Shown here: one piece after another, positions 56,742-64,000 of the stretch
Position numbering within the stretch: position 1 is the first letter of the stretch
Layout of the letters: each line of letters opens with the position of its first letter
Assembly (NCBI RefSeq): GCF_001563225.1
Contig: NZ_CP014206.1
Coordinates: forward strand, 2,232,001-2,296,000
DNA from: Pseudodesulfovibrio indicus
Lineage (GTDB): Bacteria > Desulfobacterota > Desulfovibrionia > Desulfovibrionales > Desulfovibrionaceae
Reading direction: 5' to 3'
Length of the DNA stretch: 64,000 nt
Made by a program: the position numbers and the translations under genes
The notes under the pieces: generated by a model
Database searches by the model: none
The model's input: the letters and a program-made list of their open reading frames with translations, nothing else
What the model was told of the DNA's origin: nothing

Positions 56742-57320
56742 CTACTTCAATATCTTGTCGAAAATGAATCGGTTGCAGAGTCTGAGCGGCTCCCCGTCCT
56801 TGGTCACCTTCATGCGGATGATGGCGCCGTGCCATGCCTCGACCACAAACACGGCGGTTTCCCAGGTGTCCGTGGCGGGCGGGAGGTCGCCGCTTTCCAC
56901 GGCGTCGTCCAGGATATCGGCGATGGATTTGCTCATGCCGTCCAGGGCCTGGCGCAACCGGGCGCGGAACGGCTCGGACAGGTCGCCCATTTCCTGGGCC
57001 AGGTTGCCGATGGGACAGCCTCGCGTGTAGCCGTAAGACTCGAAGTGGGCCGCGAATCCGTCGAAGATGCGGCGCAGCTTGTCCAGCGGGGGGAGGCCGG
57101 GCGTGTTGCGGGCGTCGGCTATGATCTCGCGAAACGCGGAGTCGAAATGCTCCACCATCTCGATGCCGAAGGATTCCTTGTTGTCGAAATAAAAATAGAA
57201 CGATCCCTTGGGAACGCCCGCCGCCTTCAGTATATCCTTCAACCCGGTGTTGTTGAACCCGCGCTCATGCACCAGGTTCGCCCCGGCCTGCAATATGCGC
57301 CGTCTCGTGTCTTCGCTCAT
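56742..57320 (-). CDS. TetR-family regulator
   Basis: A 192-aa protein. The helix-turn-helix region RRRILQAGANLVHERGFNNTG..DILKAAGVPKGSFYFYFDNKE lies at residues ~5-50, of the AcrR/TetR type with VPKGSFYYHF-like SFYFYF. The C-terminal ligand domain has a cysteine in TRGCPIGNLAQEMG. Start ATG 57320 follows AGAGG; TTG 57335 is possible. Two identical palindromes, one upstream of itself and one before the AhpD-like gene, indicate autoregulation and control of that gene. Confidence 0.92.
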   Translation of the reverse strand: MSEDTRRRILQAGANLVHERGFNNTGLKDILKAAGVPKGSFYFYFDNKESFGIEMVEHFDSAFREIIADARNTPGLPPLDKLRRIFDGFAAHFESYGYTRGCPIGNLAQEMGDLSEPFRARLRQALDGMSKSIADILDDAVESGDLPPATDTWETAVFVVEAWHGAIIRMKVTKDGEPLRLCNRFIFDKILK

Positions 57321-57341
57321 GATGACCTCTGCCAAAGCTAA

Positions 57342-57357
57342 TAGACCGGTCGTCTAC
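57342..57357. promoter_or_regulatory. palindromic TetR operator upstream of the regulator gene
   Basis: TAGACCGGTCGTCTAC, identical over 16 bases to the site at 56683-56698 and 22 bases upstream of the regulator ATG, so the regulator probably represses its own promoter. Confidence 0.85.
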
Positions 57358-57376
57358 AGCTGTCAAGGGGGAAGAT

Positions 57377-57460
57377 GCCTCCGGCGGCCAGAGGGAAAAC
57401 TTTTGAAAAAGTTTTCCCTCTGGACTCCCTTTCAAAACTTTTTAGCGCTCGCTTCGCTCG
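57377..57460 (+). repeat. dispersed hairpin repeat, copy C
   Basis: GCCTCCGGCGGCCAG head, hairpin GGGAAAACTTTtgAAAAAGTTTTCCC-like arms (57391-57420), TCTGGACTCCC, TTTCAAAACTTTTT, then GCGCTCGCTTCGCTCG. Layout as in copies A and B; the head is identical to copy A over 15 bases (GCCTCCGGCGGCCAG). It lies in the region upstream of the TetR gene. Confidence 0.82.
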
Positions 57461-57600
57461 TGTCCGTGCGGTCGCGGGAGGGCGTGGGGGGATACTCTTT
57501 CAAGTGAACGAGCAGCAGCACATCTTTCTTACCCTTCAGACCTCGCGCAGCGACACAAAGAGTTTTGGGGGATGAGGGGATGGGGGGCCGGGGGCTCCCC

Positions 57601-57636
57601 AACAAAAAGGGCCGGTATCAACCGGCCCTTTTTGTT
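57601..57636. terminator. terminator of the M16 protease gene
   Basis: A 16-bp perfect stem (57601-57616 with 57621-57636), loop ATCA, A/T-rich ends. It lies just past the minus-strand M16 stop and could stop transcription both ways. The remaining 57461-57600 sequence holds nothing recognised. Confidence 0.9.
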
Positions 57637-57657
57637 GGGGATACATATGGCGTCACC

Positions 57658-60360
57658 TTAGGGCGTGACCTTCATGACGTAGGCCTTGTCCGGGGTGAGG
57701 TATTCCTTGACCAGTTCCTGGATTTCGGCGGCGGTCACGGTCTTGGCGCGTTCGATGACGGCCTGTTCGTGATCCAGGGAGAATCCGCGCGAGAGGAGGC
57801 TTGCCGCCTCGCGGCTGCGGGAGAGCAGGGACTGGTGTTCCTGGTAGTAGTCGCCGGTCAGGATGTTCCGGGCGCGGGTCAGCTCCGCTTCGGGCAGCGG
57901 ATTGGCGGCCAGGTCGGCGAGGACCTTGCGGAATCCGTCCATGGACTGGTCGATCTTGTCCGGGCCGGTGCCGATGTACAGCCCCATGAACCCGGTGTTG
58001 CGGCTCTGCCAGAGCAGGGCGGTGACGGTGTAGGCCAGCCCCTGCTTGTCGCGCAGGTCGCGGAAGAGCAGCCCGGACTGGCCGGACAGGACGGCGCGCA
58101 GCAGCTCCAGCTTGGCGGTGGCGTCCAGGTCGGTCTTGCCCGGCGCGGGGAAGGCCATGACGATGTGGGCCTGGTTGCGGTCGGGCAGGTGCAGGTCGGC
58201 CTCGCGCTCGTCGTTCCACTGCGGGGAGGAGAAGACGTATTCGCCGGTGGGCGCGGTCAGGGTCTTGGCGATGGCCTGCGCGAAGGCCTCGACGGCGGCA
58301 CTGTCGAACTGGCCGCAGACGGCCAGGGTGAACGGCTGCATGGACTGGCGGCTCCAGAAGCGGATGATGTCCGTCGAGGTGAAGGACTCGACGCTTTCGG
58401 GGGTGCCGTCATGGAGCAGGGCGTAGGGGCCGGTCTTGTAGAGGAACGGGAAGAGGCGGCGGAAGGCCAGCCCCAGGGGCCGGTCCTCGCGCTGCTTGAT
58501 GGACGCGATCTGGTCCTGCTTGGCGCGGGCCACCTCGGTTGCCGAGAAGGCGGGCGCGGTCAGGGTATCGCGGATGACCGGCAGGACCTTGTCCGTGAAC
58601 CGGGTGGGGAACTTGGCCTCCACCGCAAACACGTTGCGGCCCGCGGTCGAACCCAGGCTGGCCGCGTAGTCGGACAGGAAGTCCTGCAATTCGGTAGCGG
58701 ACATGGCGTTGGTGCCGCGCGTCAGGGCGCCCGCCGTGAGCGCGGCCAGGCCCTGCTGGTCCGGGGTCAGTTCGCCGTCGCCGCCGGTCCAGTAGAAGCT
58801 CATGGCCGTGTAGGGCAGGGTCTCGTCGGGCAGCAGCACCAGCTTGGACCCGCCGGGCAGGGCGATTTCAGTGGTGCCGGAGACGGACTCGGCGGCGGCG
58901 CTCTTCTTGACGGACGCCTTGACCGGCCAGTCCGCCCGGGTGATGGCGGCCAGCTTGTCCGCGTCCACGCCGCCGTTTTCGGGTTCGAGCACGGCCAGGG
59001 CGAGCTGGTCGGGCCGGACATACTTGTCGAAGAGATGCTTCATCTCGGCGCGGTCCGCCTGGTGCAGGGCGAAGAGGTAGTTGGTCTCCGCCTGTTCGCC
59101 GCCCTCGAAGAACTGGAAGTAGCCGAGCTTGCCCGCCAGGCCGGAAAGGGTCTCCTTGGCCAGGAACAGGGAATTCTCCAGGTTCAGCCGGGCGCGCTCG
59201 ATCTCGCGGTCGGTGAAGTCCGCCGGATCGAAGGAGGCCAGCTCCTTGTTCAGCTCGGTCCAGAATTGCTCCACCTTGTCCGCGTCGAGCACGGCGTGCA
59301 CGTAGAGCATGCCGCCGCGCTCCAGGGAGAGCGGGGCCACGGAGATCTCGTCCACCAGTTGGCGGTCGTACTTGAAGGTCCGGTACAGGCGCGAGGTGTC
59401 GTCGCCGCCGAGCAGCTGGCAGAGCAGCTCAAGCCCGGGAATCTCGGCAGAGGAGGAATGCGGGATGGGGAACGCCGCGCCCAGGTACACCTTGTTCCAC
59501 TTGCCGGACATCTTGACCACCTGCGGCCCGCTACCCGCTTCGGGAATGGGCAGGGTCTCGGGCGGGGTGAAGGACCGGGTGTTCTCCAGGGAGCCGAGCA
59601 GCCGGTCGGCCTCGGCCAGGATCTTGTCCGGGTCCACCTTGCCGACCACGGCCAGGAGCATGGACTGCGGCTGGTAGTGGGTGGCGATGTAGTTCTTGAT
59701 GTCCGCGCGGGACAGGGCGGGCACGGTCTCGCGGTAGCCGATGATCGGCCAGGCGTAGCTTGAGTCCTTCCAGACCATGGACTGGAGGGTCTTGAACAGC
59801 TTGCTGGAGGGCGTGTCCTCGCCGCGCTCAAGTTCCTCAAGGACGACTTTCTGCTCGCTCTTCAGCTCGGCGGGGTCGATGACCTGGTTGAAGGCCATGT
59901 CCGTGACCACGTCCATGCCCAGGCTCCACTGGTCGTCGGGCACTTCCACATAATAGACGGTGTAGTCGAAGCTGGTGGCCGCGTTCAGGCTGCCGCCCAC
60001 GGACTCGATCTGCCGGGCGGTTTCGCCGGGGCCGCGCTTCTTGGTGCCCTTGAAGACCATGTGCTCGAGCAGATGGCTGATGCCCGCGATCTTCGGGGTT
60101 TCATAGGCGCTGCCCGCGTGGACGTAGAGGCGGACGTTGACCAGCGGAAACCGGTCGTCCTCCTTGATCAGCACGGTCAGGCCGTTCTTGAGCCTGACGA
60201 TGTTCGGCGCGCCCTGCGCGTTTTCGGTCAGGTCGGGCAGGGGCGCTTCCATGGCAGGGGCCGGGGCCGGTGCGGTCTCGGTTCTTTTATTCATATGGGC
60301 GAATTCACAGCCGGCCAGGAGCAGGGAAAGTCCCGCCAGCAATAAGAGTTTTCGGAACAT
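57658..60360 (-). CDS. M16-family zinc protease lipoprotein
   Basis: A 900-aa, double-length M16 peptidase. A lipobox LLLAGC with acylated Cys near residue 18 follows the signal sequence, so it is anchored in the envelope. The inverted zinc motif HLLEH near residue 96 and the distant ligand in VVLEELERGED near 173 belong to an active N-terminal half. The C-terminal half (~480-900) resembles the inactive M16 partner domain (PGKTDLDATAKLELLRAVL). The family degrades small peptides in the periplasm. Single gene, minus strand, terminator at 57601. Confidence 0.92.
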   Translation of the reverse strand: MFRKLLLLAGLSLLLAGCEFAHMNKRTETAPAPAPAMEAPLPDLTENAQGAPNIVRLKNGLTVLIKEDDRFPLVNVRLYVHAGSAYETPKIAGISHLLEHMVFKGTKKRGPGETARQIESVGGSLNAATSFDYTVYYVEVPDDQWSLGMDVVTDMAFNQVIDPAELKSEQKVVLEELERGEDTPSSKLFKTLQSMVWKDSSYAWPIIGYRETVPALSRADIKNYIATHYQPQSMLLAVVGKVDPDKILAEADRLLGSLENTRSFTPPETLPIPEAGSGPQVVKMSGKWNKVYLGAAFPIPHSSSAEIPGLELLCQLLGGDDTSRLYRTFKYDRQLVDEISVAPLSLERGGMLYVHAVLDADKVEQFWTELNKELASFDPADFTDREIERARLNLENSLFLAKETLSGLAGKLGYFQFFEGGEQAETNYLFALHQADRAEMKHLFDKYVRPDQLALAVLEPENGGVDADKLAAITRADWPVKASVKKSAAAESVSGTTEIALPGGSKLVLLPDETLPYTAMSFYWTGGDGELTPDQQGLAALTAGALTRGTNAMSATELQDFLSDYAASLGSTAGRNVFAVEAKFPTRFTDKVLPVIRDTLTAPAFSATEVARAKQDQIASIKQREDRPLGLAFRRLFPFLYKTGPYALLHDGTPESVESFTSTDIIRFWSRQSMQPFTLAVCGQFDSAAVEAFAQAIAKTLTAPTGEYVFSSPQWNDEREADLHLPDRNQAHIVMAFPAPGKTDLDATAKLELLRAVLSGQSGLLFRDLRDKQGLAYTVTALLWQSRNTGFMGLYIGTGPDKIDQSMDGFRKVLADLAANPLPEAELTRARNILTGDYYQEHQSLLSRSREAASLLSRGFSLDHEQAVIERAKTVTAAEIQELVKEYLTPDKAYVMKVTP

Positions 60361-60749
60361 GGAATCAACTCCAGAGGTGTCTTGGTCATTGTTGCCTTGA
60401 TCAATTGGTTGTCGGTGCGGTTAATAAGATAAGTCCGAAAGTCGGTCTGGCAACCGGAGCAGGGAAGTACCCTAACCGAGAGGCGCGGAAATGGAAATGG
60501 CAAAAGGGTCGGCTCGGCGGCGGAGGGGAGGGTGTGATTTTTTTCGCAATGTACCCAAAAAATTACAGTGGCCCGAAATCATTGGTTTGAGCGTGCAATC
60601 AATGCCTTTTTTCCCTGCCGGAAGGCTTCCGTGGCGGGTCGACGGAGTCTCTAGATGGGGTTGGAGATATTGACAAATTTCTTTTTACCGGCCTAGGTTG
60701 GCTTTGATTGTCTAGGGAGCTTCTGTGTTCAACAAAACGGAGGAATTGA
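60361..60749. promoter_or_regulatory. intergenic region with candidate frd promoter
   Basis: A 389-bp region between divergent genes, AT-rich. TTGACA at 60670-60675 is a good -35; possible -10 at 60694-60699 (TAGGTT) is weak. GGAGG before 60750 is the frdC ribosome-binding site. No FNR- or CRP-type palindrome was recognised. No gene found. Confidence 0.5.
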
Positions 60750-61400
60750 ATGTCCATCAGTTACGCACCAGCTGGCAAATCCGGCAAGTGGGATGGCACA
60801 ATGGACTGGCTGCAAATGCTGTCCGGCGCCAGCCTGATTTTGTTCATGTGGTGTCACATGTTACTGGTTTCCAGTGTCGTCATCAGCCCCCGGCTCATGA
60901 ACGGTATCGCCGAGTTCTTCGAGGCGACCGGCATGGCCCAGGTGGGCGGTCCGCTCATTTTTCTCGTCTTTCTGACGCATTTCGTGCTCGCGGCCCGGAA
61001 GATTCCCTTCCGGTTCGAGGGCCAGAAGGTCATCTGGCAGCACGCACGGATGATGCACCACGGCGACACCTGGCTGTGGGTCATCCAGGTGGTCTCCGCC
61101 ATGCTGATCCTGGTCATGGGGTCCATCCACATGTGGGTGGTCCTGACCGACCTGCCCATCACCGCCGCCAAGTCAGCGGCCCGCGTCCAGACCGGTTTCT
61201 GGGCCGTGTTCTACCTCTTCCTGCTGCCGCTGGCCGAGCTCCACGTGGGCATCGGCTTCTACCGCATCGGCGTGAAGTGGGGGTTCATCAAGGATCGTGA
61301 GCGGGGCAAGTTCAAGCGCGGGGAGAACATCCTCACGCTGACCTTCATCTGTATCGGGCTGGTCACTCTGGCCCGGTTCCTGTTCTTCAGCCTCAACTAA
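60750..61400 (+). CDS. frdC: fumarate reductase/succinate dehydrogenase cytochrome b subunit
   Basis: A 216-aa membrane subunit with five helices. Heme-ligand-type histidines are visible in FMWCHMLLVSSV, FLTHFVLAARK, HARMMHHGDT, GSIHMWVVL and AELHVGIGFYR. Gene order C-A-B and this length match the Wolinella-type diheme quinol:fumarate reductase rather than the four-subunit E. coli types. The direction (reductase or dehydrogenase) is not set by sequence. Confidence 0.9.
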   Translation: MSISYAPAGKSGKWDGTMDWLQMLSGASLILFMWCHMLLVSSVVISPRLMNGIAEFFEATGMAQVGGPLIFLVFLTHFVLAARKIPFRFEGQKVIWQHARMMHHGDTWLWVIQVVSAMLILVMGSIHMWVVLTDLPITAAKSAARVQTGFWAVFYLFLLPLAELHVGIGFYRIGVKWGFIKDRERGKFKRGENILTLTFICIGLVTLARFLFFSLN

Positions 61401-61413
61401 CGGAGAATATGCC

Positions 61414-63249
61414 ATGCAGACTATCTACACCGATTTTCTCGTTGTCGGCGCAGGTCTGGCGGGCGAACGGGCGGCCGTGGAAGCGGCCGAAGCCGGATTC
61501 TCCGCCATCTGTTTGAGCCTGGTCCCGGCCCGGCGGTCCCATTCCTCCGCCGCCCAGGGCGGCATGCAGGCCTCGCTGGGCAACTCGGTCATGGGCGAGG
61601 GCGACGGTCCCGACGTCCATTTCGCCGACACCGTCAAGGGGTCCGACTGGGGCTGCGACCAGGAGGTCGCCCGCCTGTTCGCGGACACCGCCCCCATCGA
61701 GATGCGCCGCCTGGCCCATTGGGGCGTGCCCTGGAACCGCGTGGTGCCCGGCAAGTCCATCTACTACAAGGGCGGCAAGCAGTTCGAGAAGGTCGAGGCC
61801 CAGGAAAAGGAAGGGCTGATCATGGCCCGCTCCTTCGGCGGCACGGCCAAGTGGCGCACCTGCTACACCTCGGACGGCACCGGCCACGCGGTCATGTGCA
61901 CCATGGACAACCGCTGCGCCGAGAAGGGCGTGGAGGTTCACGACAAAACCGAGGCCATCGGCCTGATCCAGGACGGCGAGACCTGCTACGGCGTGGTCGC
62001 CCGCTGCCTGCGCACCGGCGAGCTGCGCGTCTACCTGTCCAAGGCGACCATGATCGCCTCGGGCGGCTTCGGGCGCATCTATCCGAACACCACCAACGCG
62101 GTCATCTGCGACGGCGGGGCGCATACCCTGTGCATCGGGACCGGCGTGGTTCCCATGGGCAACATGGAGGCGGTCCAGTTCCATCCCACCGGCATCGTGC
62201 CCACCGACATCCTGGTCACCGAGGGTTGCCGGGGCGACGGCGGCACCCTGCTCGACGTGGACGAAAAGCGGTTCATGGACATCTACGAGCCGGAAAAGGC
62301 CGAGCTGGCCTCCCGCGACGTGGTCTCCCGCTGGATGACCCACCACATGCGCGAAGGCCATGGCGTGAAATCGCCCTACGGCGAGCACCTGTGGCTCGAC
62401 ATCCGCCACCTGGGAGAGGAGCACATCACCGGCAAGCTCCGCGAGGTCTACGAGATCTGTACCTCCTTCCTGGGCGTGGACCCCATCCATCAACTCATCC
62501 CCGTGCGCCCCACCCAGCACTATTCCATGGGCGGCGTGCGCACCAACAAGGACGGCGCGGCCTACGGCCTCAAGGGGCTGTTCGCGGCGGGCGAGGCGGC
62601 CTGCTGGGACATGCACGGCTTCAACCGGCTGGGCGGCAACTCCCTGGCCGAGACCGTGGTCGCGGGCGGCATCATCGGCCGCAAGGTCGCCGAATACCTG
62701 GCCGGGTGCGAGACCGAGTTCAAGACCGCGCTCATCAATGACGAGGTCAGGAAGCAGCAGACGCGCATCGACGACCTGATCAGCGGCGCCAACGGCTCCG
62801 AGAACGTCTACAAGGTCCGGGCCGCCATGCAGGACGCCCTGCACAAGGGCGCGAACATCTTCCGCACCCAGGACGGCCTCGAAAAATGCGTGGCCTCCCT
62901 GCAGGAGACCCTGATCCGCGCCAAGAAGGTCGGGCTGCGTTCCAACGGCAAGGGCGTGAACCCCGAGCTGGCCGCCGCCCTCAAGCTGGAAGGCCAGGTC
63001 AGGATGGCTCTGATGGTCGCCTACGGCGCGCTCATGCGCACCGAGTCGCGCGGGTCGCACAACCGCGAGGATTTCCCCGCGCGCAACGACCGCGACTGGC
63101 TGACCCGCACCCTGGCCTACTGGAAGAAGCCGGACGACACCCTGCCGACGCTGGAATACGAACCGGCCACCTCCGTTGTCGAGATTCCTCCGGGAGACCG
63201 TGGCTACGGCAAGTCCGAAATCATCAGCGCCGACGACAAGAAGGAATAG
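61414..63249 (+). CDS. frdA: fumarate reductase/succinate dehydrogenase flavoprotein subunit
   Basis: A 611-aa FAD protein. VVGAGLAGERAAVEAAEAG (dinucleotide fold) is near residue 10, and SHSSAAQGGMQA near 43 has the histidine that holds FAD covalently in the family. The active-site segments PTQHYSMGGVRTN near 368 and HGFNRLGGNSLAE near 405 contain the catalytic His and Arg. It starts 13 bases after frdC. Confidence 0.96.
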   Translation: MQTIYTDFLVVGAGLAGERAAVEAAEAGFSAICLSLVPARRSHSSAAQGGMQASLGNSVMGEGDGPDVHFADTVKGSDWGCDQEVARLFADTAPIEMRRLAHWGVPWNRVVPGKSIYYKGGKQFEKVEAQEKEGLIMARSFGGTAKWRTCYTSDGTGHAVMCTMDNRCAEKGVEVHDKTEAIGLIQDGETCYGVVARCLRTGELRVYLSKATMIASGGFGRIYPNTTNAVICDGGAHTLCIGTGVVPMGNMEAVQFHPTGIVPTDILVTEGCRGDGGTLLDVDEKRFMDIYEPEKAELASRDVVSRWMTHHMREGHGVKSPYGEHLWLDIRHLGEEHITGKLREVYEICTSFLGVDPIHQLIPVRPTQHYSMGGVRTNKDGAAYGLKGLFAAGEAACWDMHGFNRLGGNSLAETVVAGGIIGRKVAEYLAGCETEFKTALINDEVRKQQTRIDDLISGANGSENVYKVRAAMQDALHKGANIFRTQDGLEKCVASLQETLIRAKKVGLRSNGKGVNPELAAALKLEGQVRMALMVAYGALMRTESRGSHNREDFPARNDRDWLTRTLAYWKKPDDTLPTLEYEPATSVVEIPPGDRGYGKSEIISADDKKE

Positions 63250-63252
63250 CCC

Positions 63253-63990
63253 ATGTCCAGATTATTGAAATTCAACATCTTCCGCTACAATCCCGAGGAC
63301 GAGCAGTCCACGCCGCACATGCAGGAGTTCGTGCTGGAAGAGACCGACGCCATGACCCTGTTCATCGCGCTCAACCGCATCCGCGAGGAGCAGGACCCGT
63401 CGCTGCAGTTCGACTTCTGCTGCCGTGCGGGCATCTGCGGCTCCTGCGGCATGGTCATCAACGGCCGTCCCGGCCTGGCTTGCCACACCAAGACCAAGGA
63501 CCTGCCGGGCGAGATCACGCTTCTGCCCCTGCCGGTCTTCAAGCTGGTGGGCGACCTGTCCGTGGATACCGGCACCTGGTTCCGCGAGATGTACACCAAG
63601 ACCGAGTCCTGGATTCATACCAACAAGGTGTTCGATCCCACCGCGTTGGAAGAGCGCATGGACAACAAGGACGCCGTGGCCATCTATGAGCTGGAGCGGT
63701 GCGTGGAATGCGGCTGCTGCATCTCGGCCTGCGGCACCGCGCGGCTGCGCGAGGACTTCATGGGCGCCGCGGCCCTCAACCGCGTGGCCCGGTTCCTCAT
63801 CGACCCGCGCGACCAGCGGACCGAACGCGACTATTACGAGATCATCGGCAACGACATGGGCATCTTCGGCTGCATGGGCCTGCTGGCCTGCGAAGACGTC
63901 TGCCCCAAGCACCTGCCGCTGCAAAACCAGCTCGGCTTCCTGCGCCGCAAGATGGGCATCACGTCCCTCAAGCGGATCTTTAAGAAATAG
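63253..63990 (+). CDS. frdB: fumarate reductase/succinate dehydrogenase iron-sulfur subunit
   Basis: A 245-aa subunit. The [2Fe-2S] ligands are in CCRAGICGSCGMVING near residue 56; the [4Fe-4S]/[3Fe-4S] ligands start at CVECGCCISACG near 152 and finish near CMGLLACEDVCPKHLP at about 211-218. It transfers electrons from FrdA to the hemes of FrdC. The stop is followed by only ten bases of the window. Confidence 0.96.
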   Translation: MSRLLKFNIFRYNPEDEQSTPHMQEFVLEETDAMTLFIALNRIREEQDPSLQFDFCCRAGICGSCGMVINGRPGLACHTKTKDLPGEITLLPLPVFKLVGDLSVDTGTWFREMYTKTESWIHTNKVFDPTALEERMDNKDAVAIYELERCVECGCCISACGTARLREDFMGAAALNRVARFLIDPRDQRTERDYYEIIGNDMGIFGCMGLLACEDVCPKHLPLQNQLGFLRRKMGITSLKRIFKK

Positions 63991-64000
63991 GAAGCCTCAA

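Overview
The window is a GC-rich chromosomal segment that most resembles the Desulfovibrionales, probably a Desulfovibrio or Pseudodesulfovibrio-type sulfate reducer. The reasons are the ftsH-folP-cdaA-cdaR-glmM-galU gene order, a Nuo operon without NuoE/F/G, a frdCAB-type quinone reductase, many short redox proteins, and a dispersed intergenic hairpin repeat. The genus is inferred from gene order and protein style; no search was run. Nearly everything is dense vertical-looking core genome. The one clear exception is an AT-rich patch (about 25.5-27.7 kb) on the 3' side of an initiator tRNA gene.

Layout. 0-9.2 kb: argH, ftsH, folP, the c-di-AMP synthase module cdaA-cdaR-glmM, galU and a secreted hypothetical. 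9.2-13.7 kb: priA, disrupted by a ~106-bp insertion between imperfect direct repeats, an OmpH/Skp-like chaperone and an SH3-repeat envelope protein. 14.3-19.2 kb: a TPP riboswitch with its own terminator, driving thiS-G-H-F-E-C. 19.3-21.8 kb: a degenerate HD-GYP protein followed by an intact HD-GYP phosphodiesterase. 21.9-25.5 kb: an FKBP-like/methyltransferase-like fusion, a BapA-prefix-like protein and a DASS-family transporter. 25.5-27.8 kb: AT-rich island with a frameshifted Sll1717-like P-loop ATPase, then tRNA-fMet. 28-34.8 kb: envelope genes (GT2, LAB_N, TVP38, PAP2, GT4, UDP-sugar decarboxylase), a ComB-like phosphatase and a REC-PAS-GGDEF protein. 34.9-46.8 kb: a leader peptide with a possible attenuator, then nuoABCDHIJK, an additional antiporter subunit, a small membrane protein, and nuoL-, M- and N-like genes. 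47-51 kb: ferredoxins, an HsdR-N-like protein, a hypothetical and a YchF-like NTPase. 51.2-54.9 kb: aroL, ktrB-ktrA, aroC. 55-60.4 kb: minus-strand genes, including a TetR regulator whose 16-bp palindromic operator recurs before its neighbour, and an M16 lipoprotein protease. 60.7-64 kb: frdCAB.

The genes combine into several working units. These are c-di-AMP synthesis coupled to GlmM, with a KtrAB potassium system in the same window; a complete thiazole and pyrimidine branch for thiamine; a membrane respiratory complex that must take electrons from something other than the usual NADH module; and a fumarate reductase/succinate dehydrogenase. Four coding regions (priA, the Sll1717 ATPase, PAP2 and a DUF2238 protein) read correctly only if one small indel is assumed, three of them single bases next to homopolymers. 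This may reflect assembly errors, real decay, or both. I saw no CRISPR array, insertion sequence, integrase or rRNA. The most novel-looking items are the inactive/active HD-GYP pair, the FKBP-methyltransferase fusion, the nuo leader region, the probably leaderless ktrB promoter, the lone Sll1717 ATPase next to tRNA-fMet, and the three-copy hairpin repeat.
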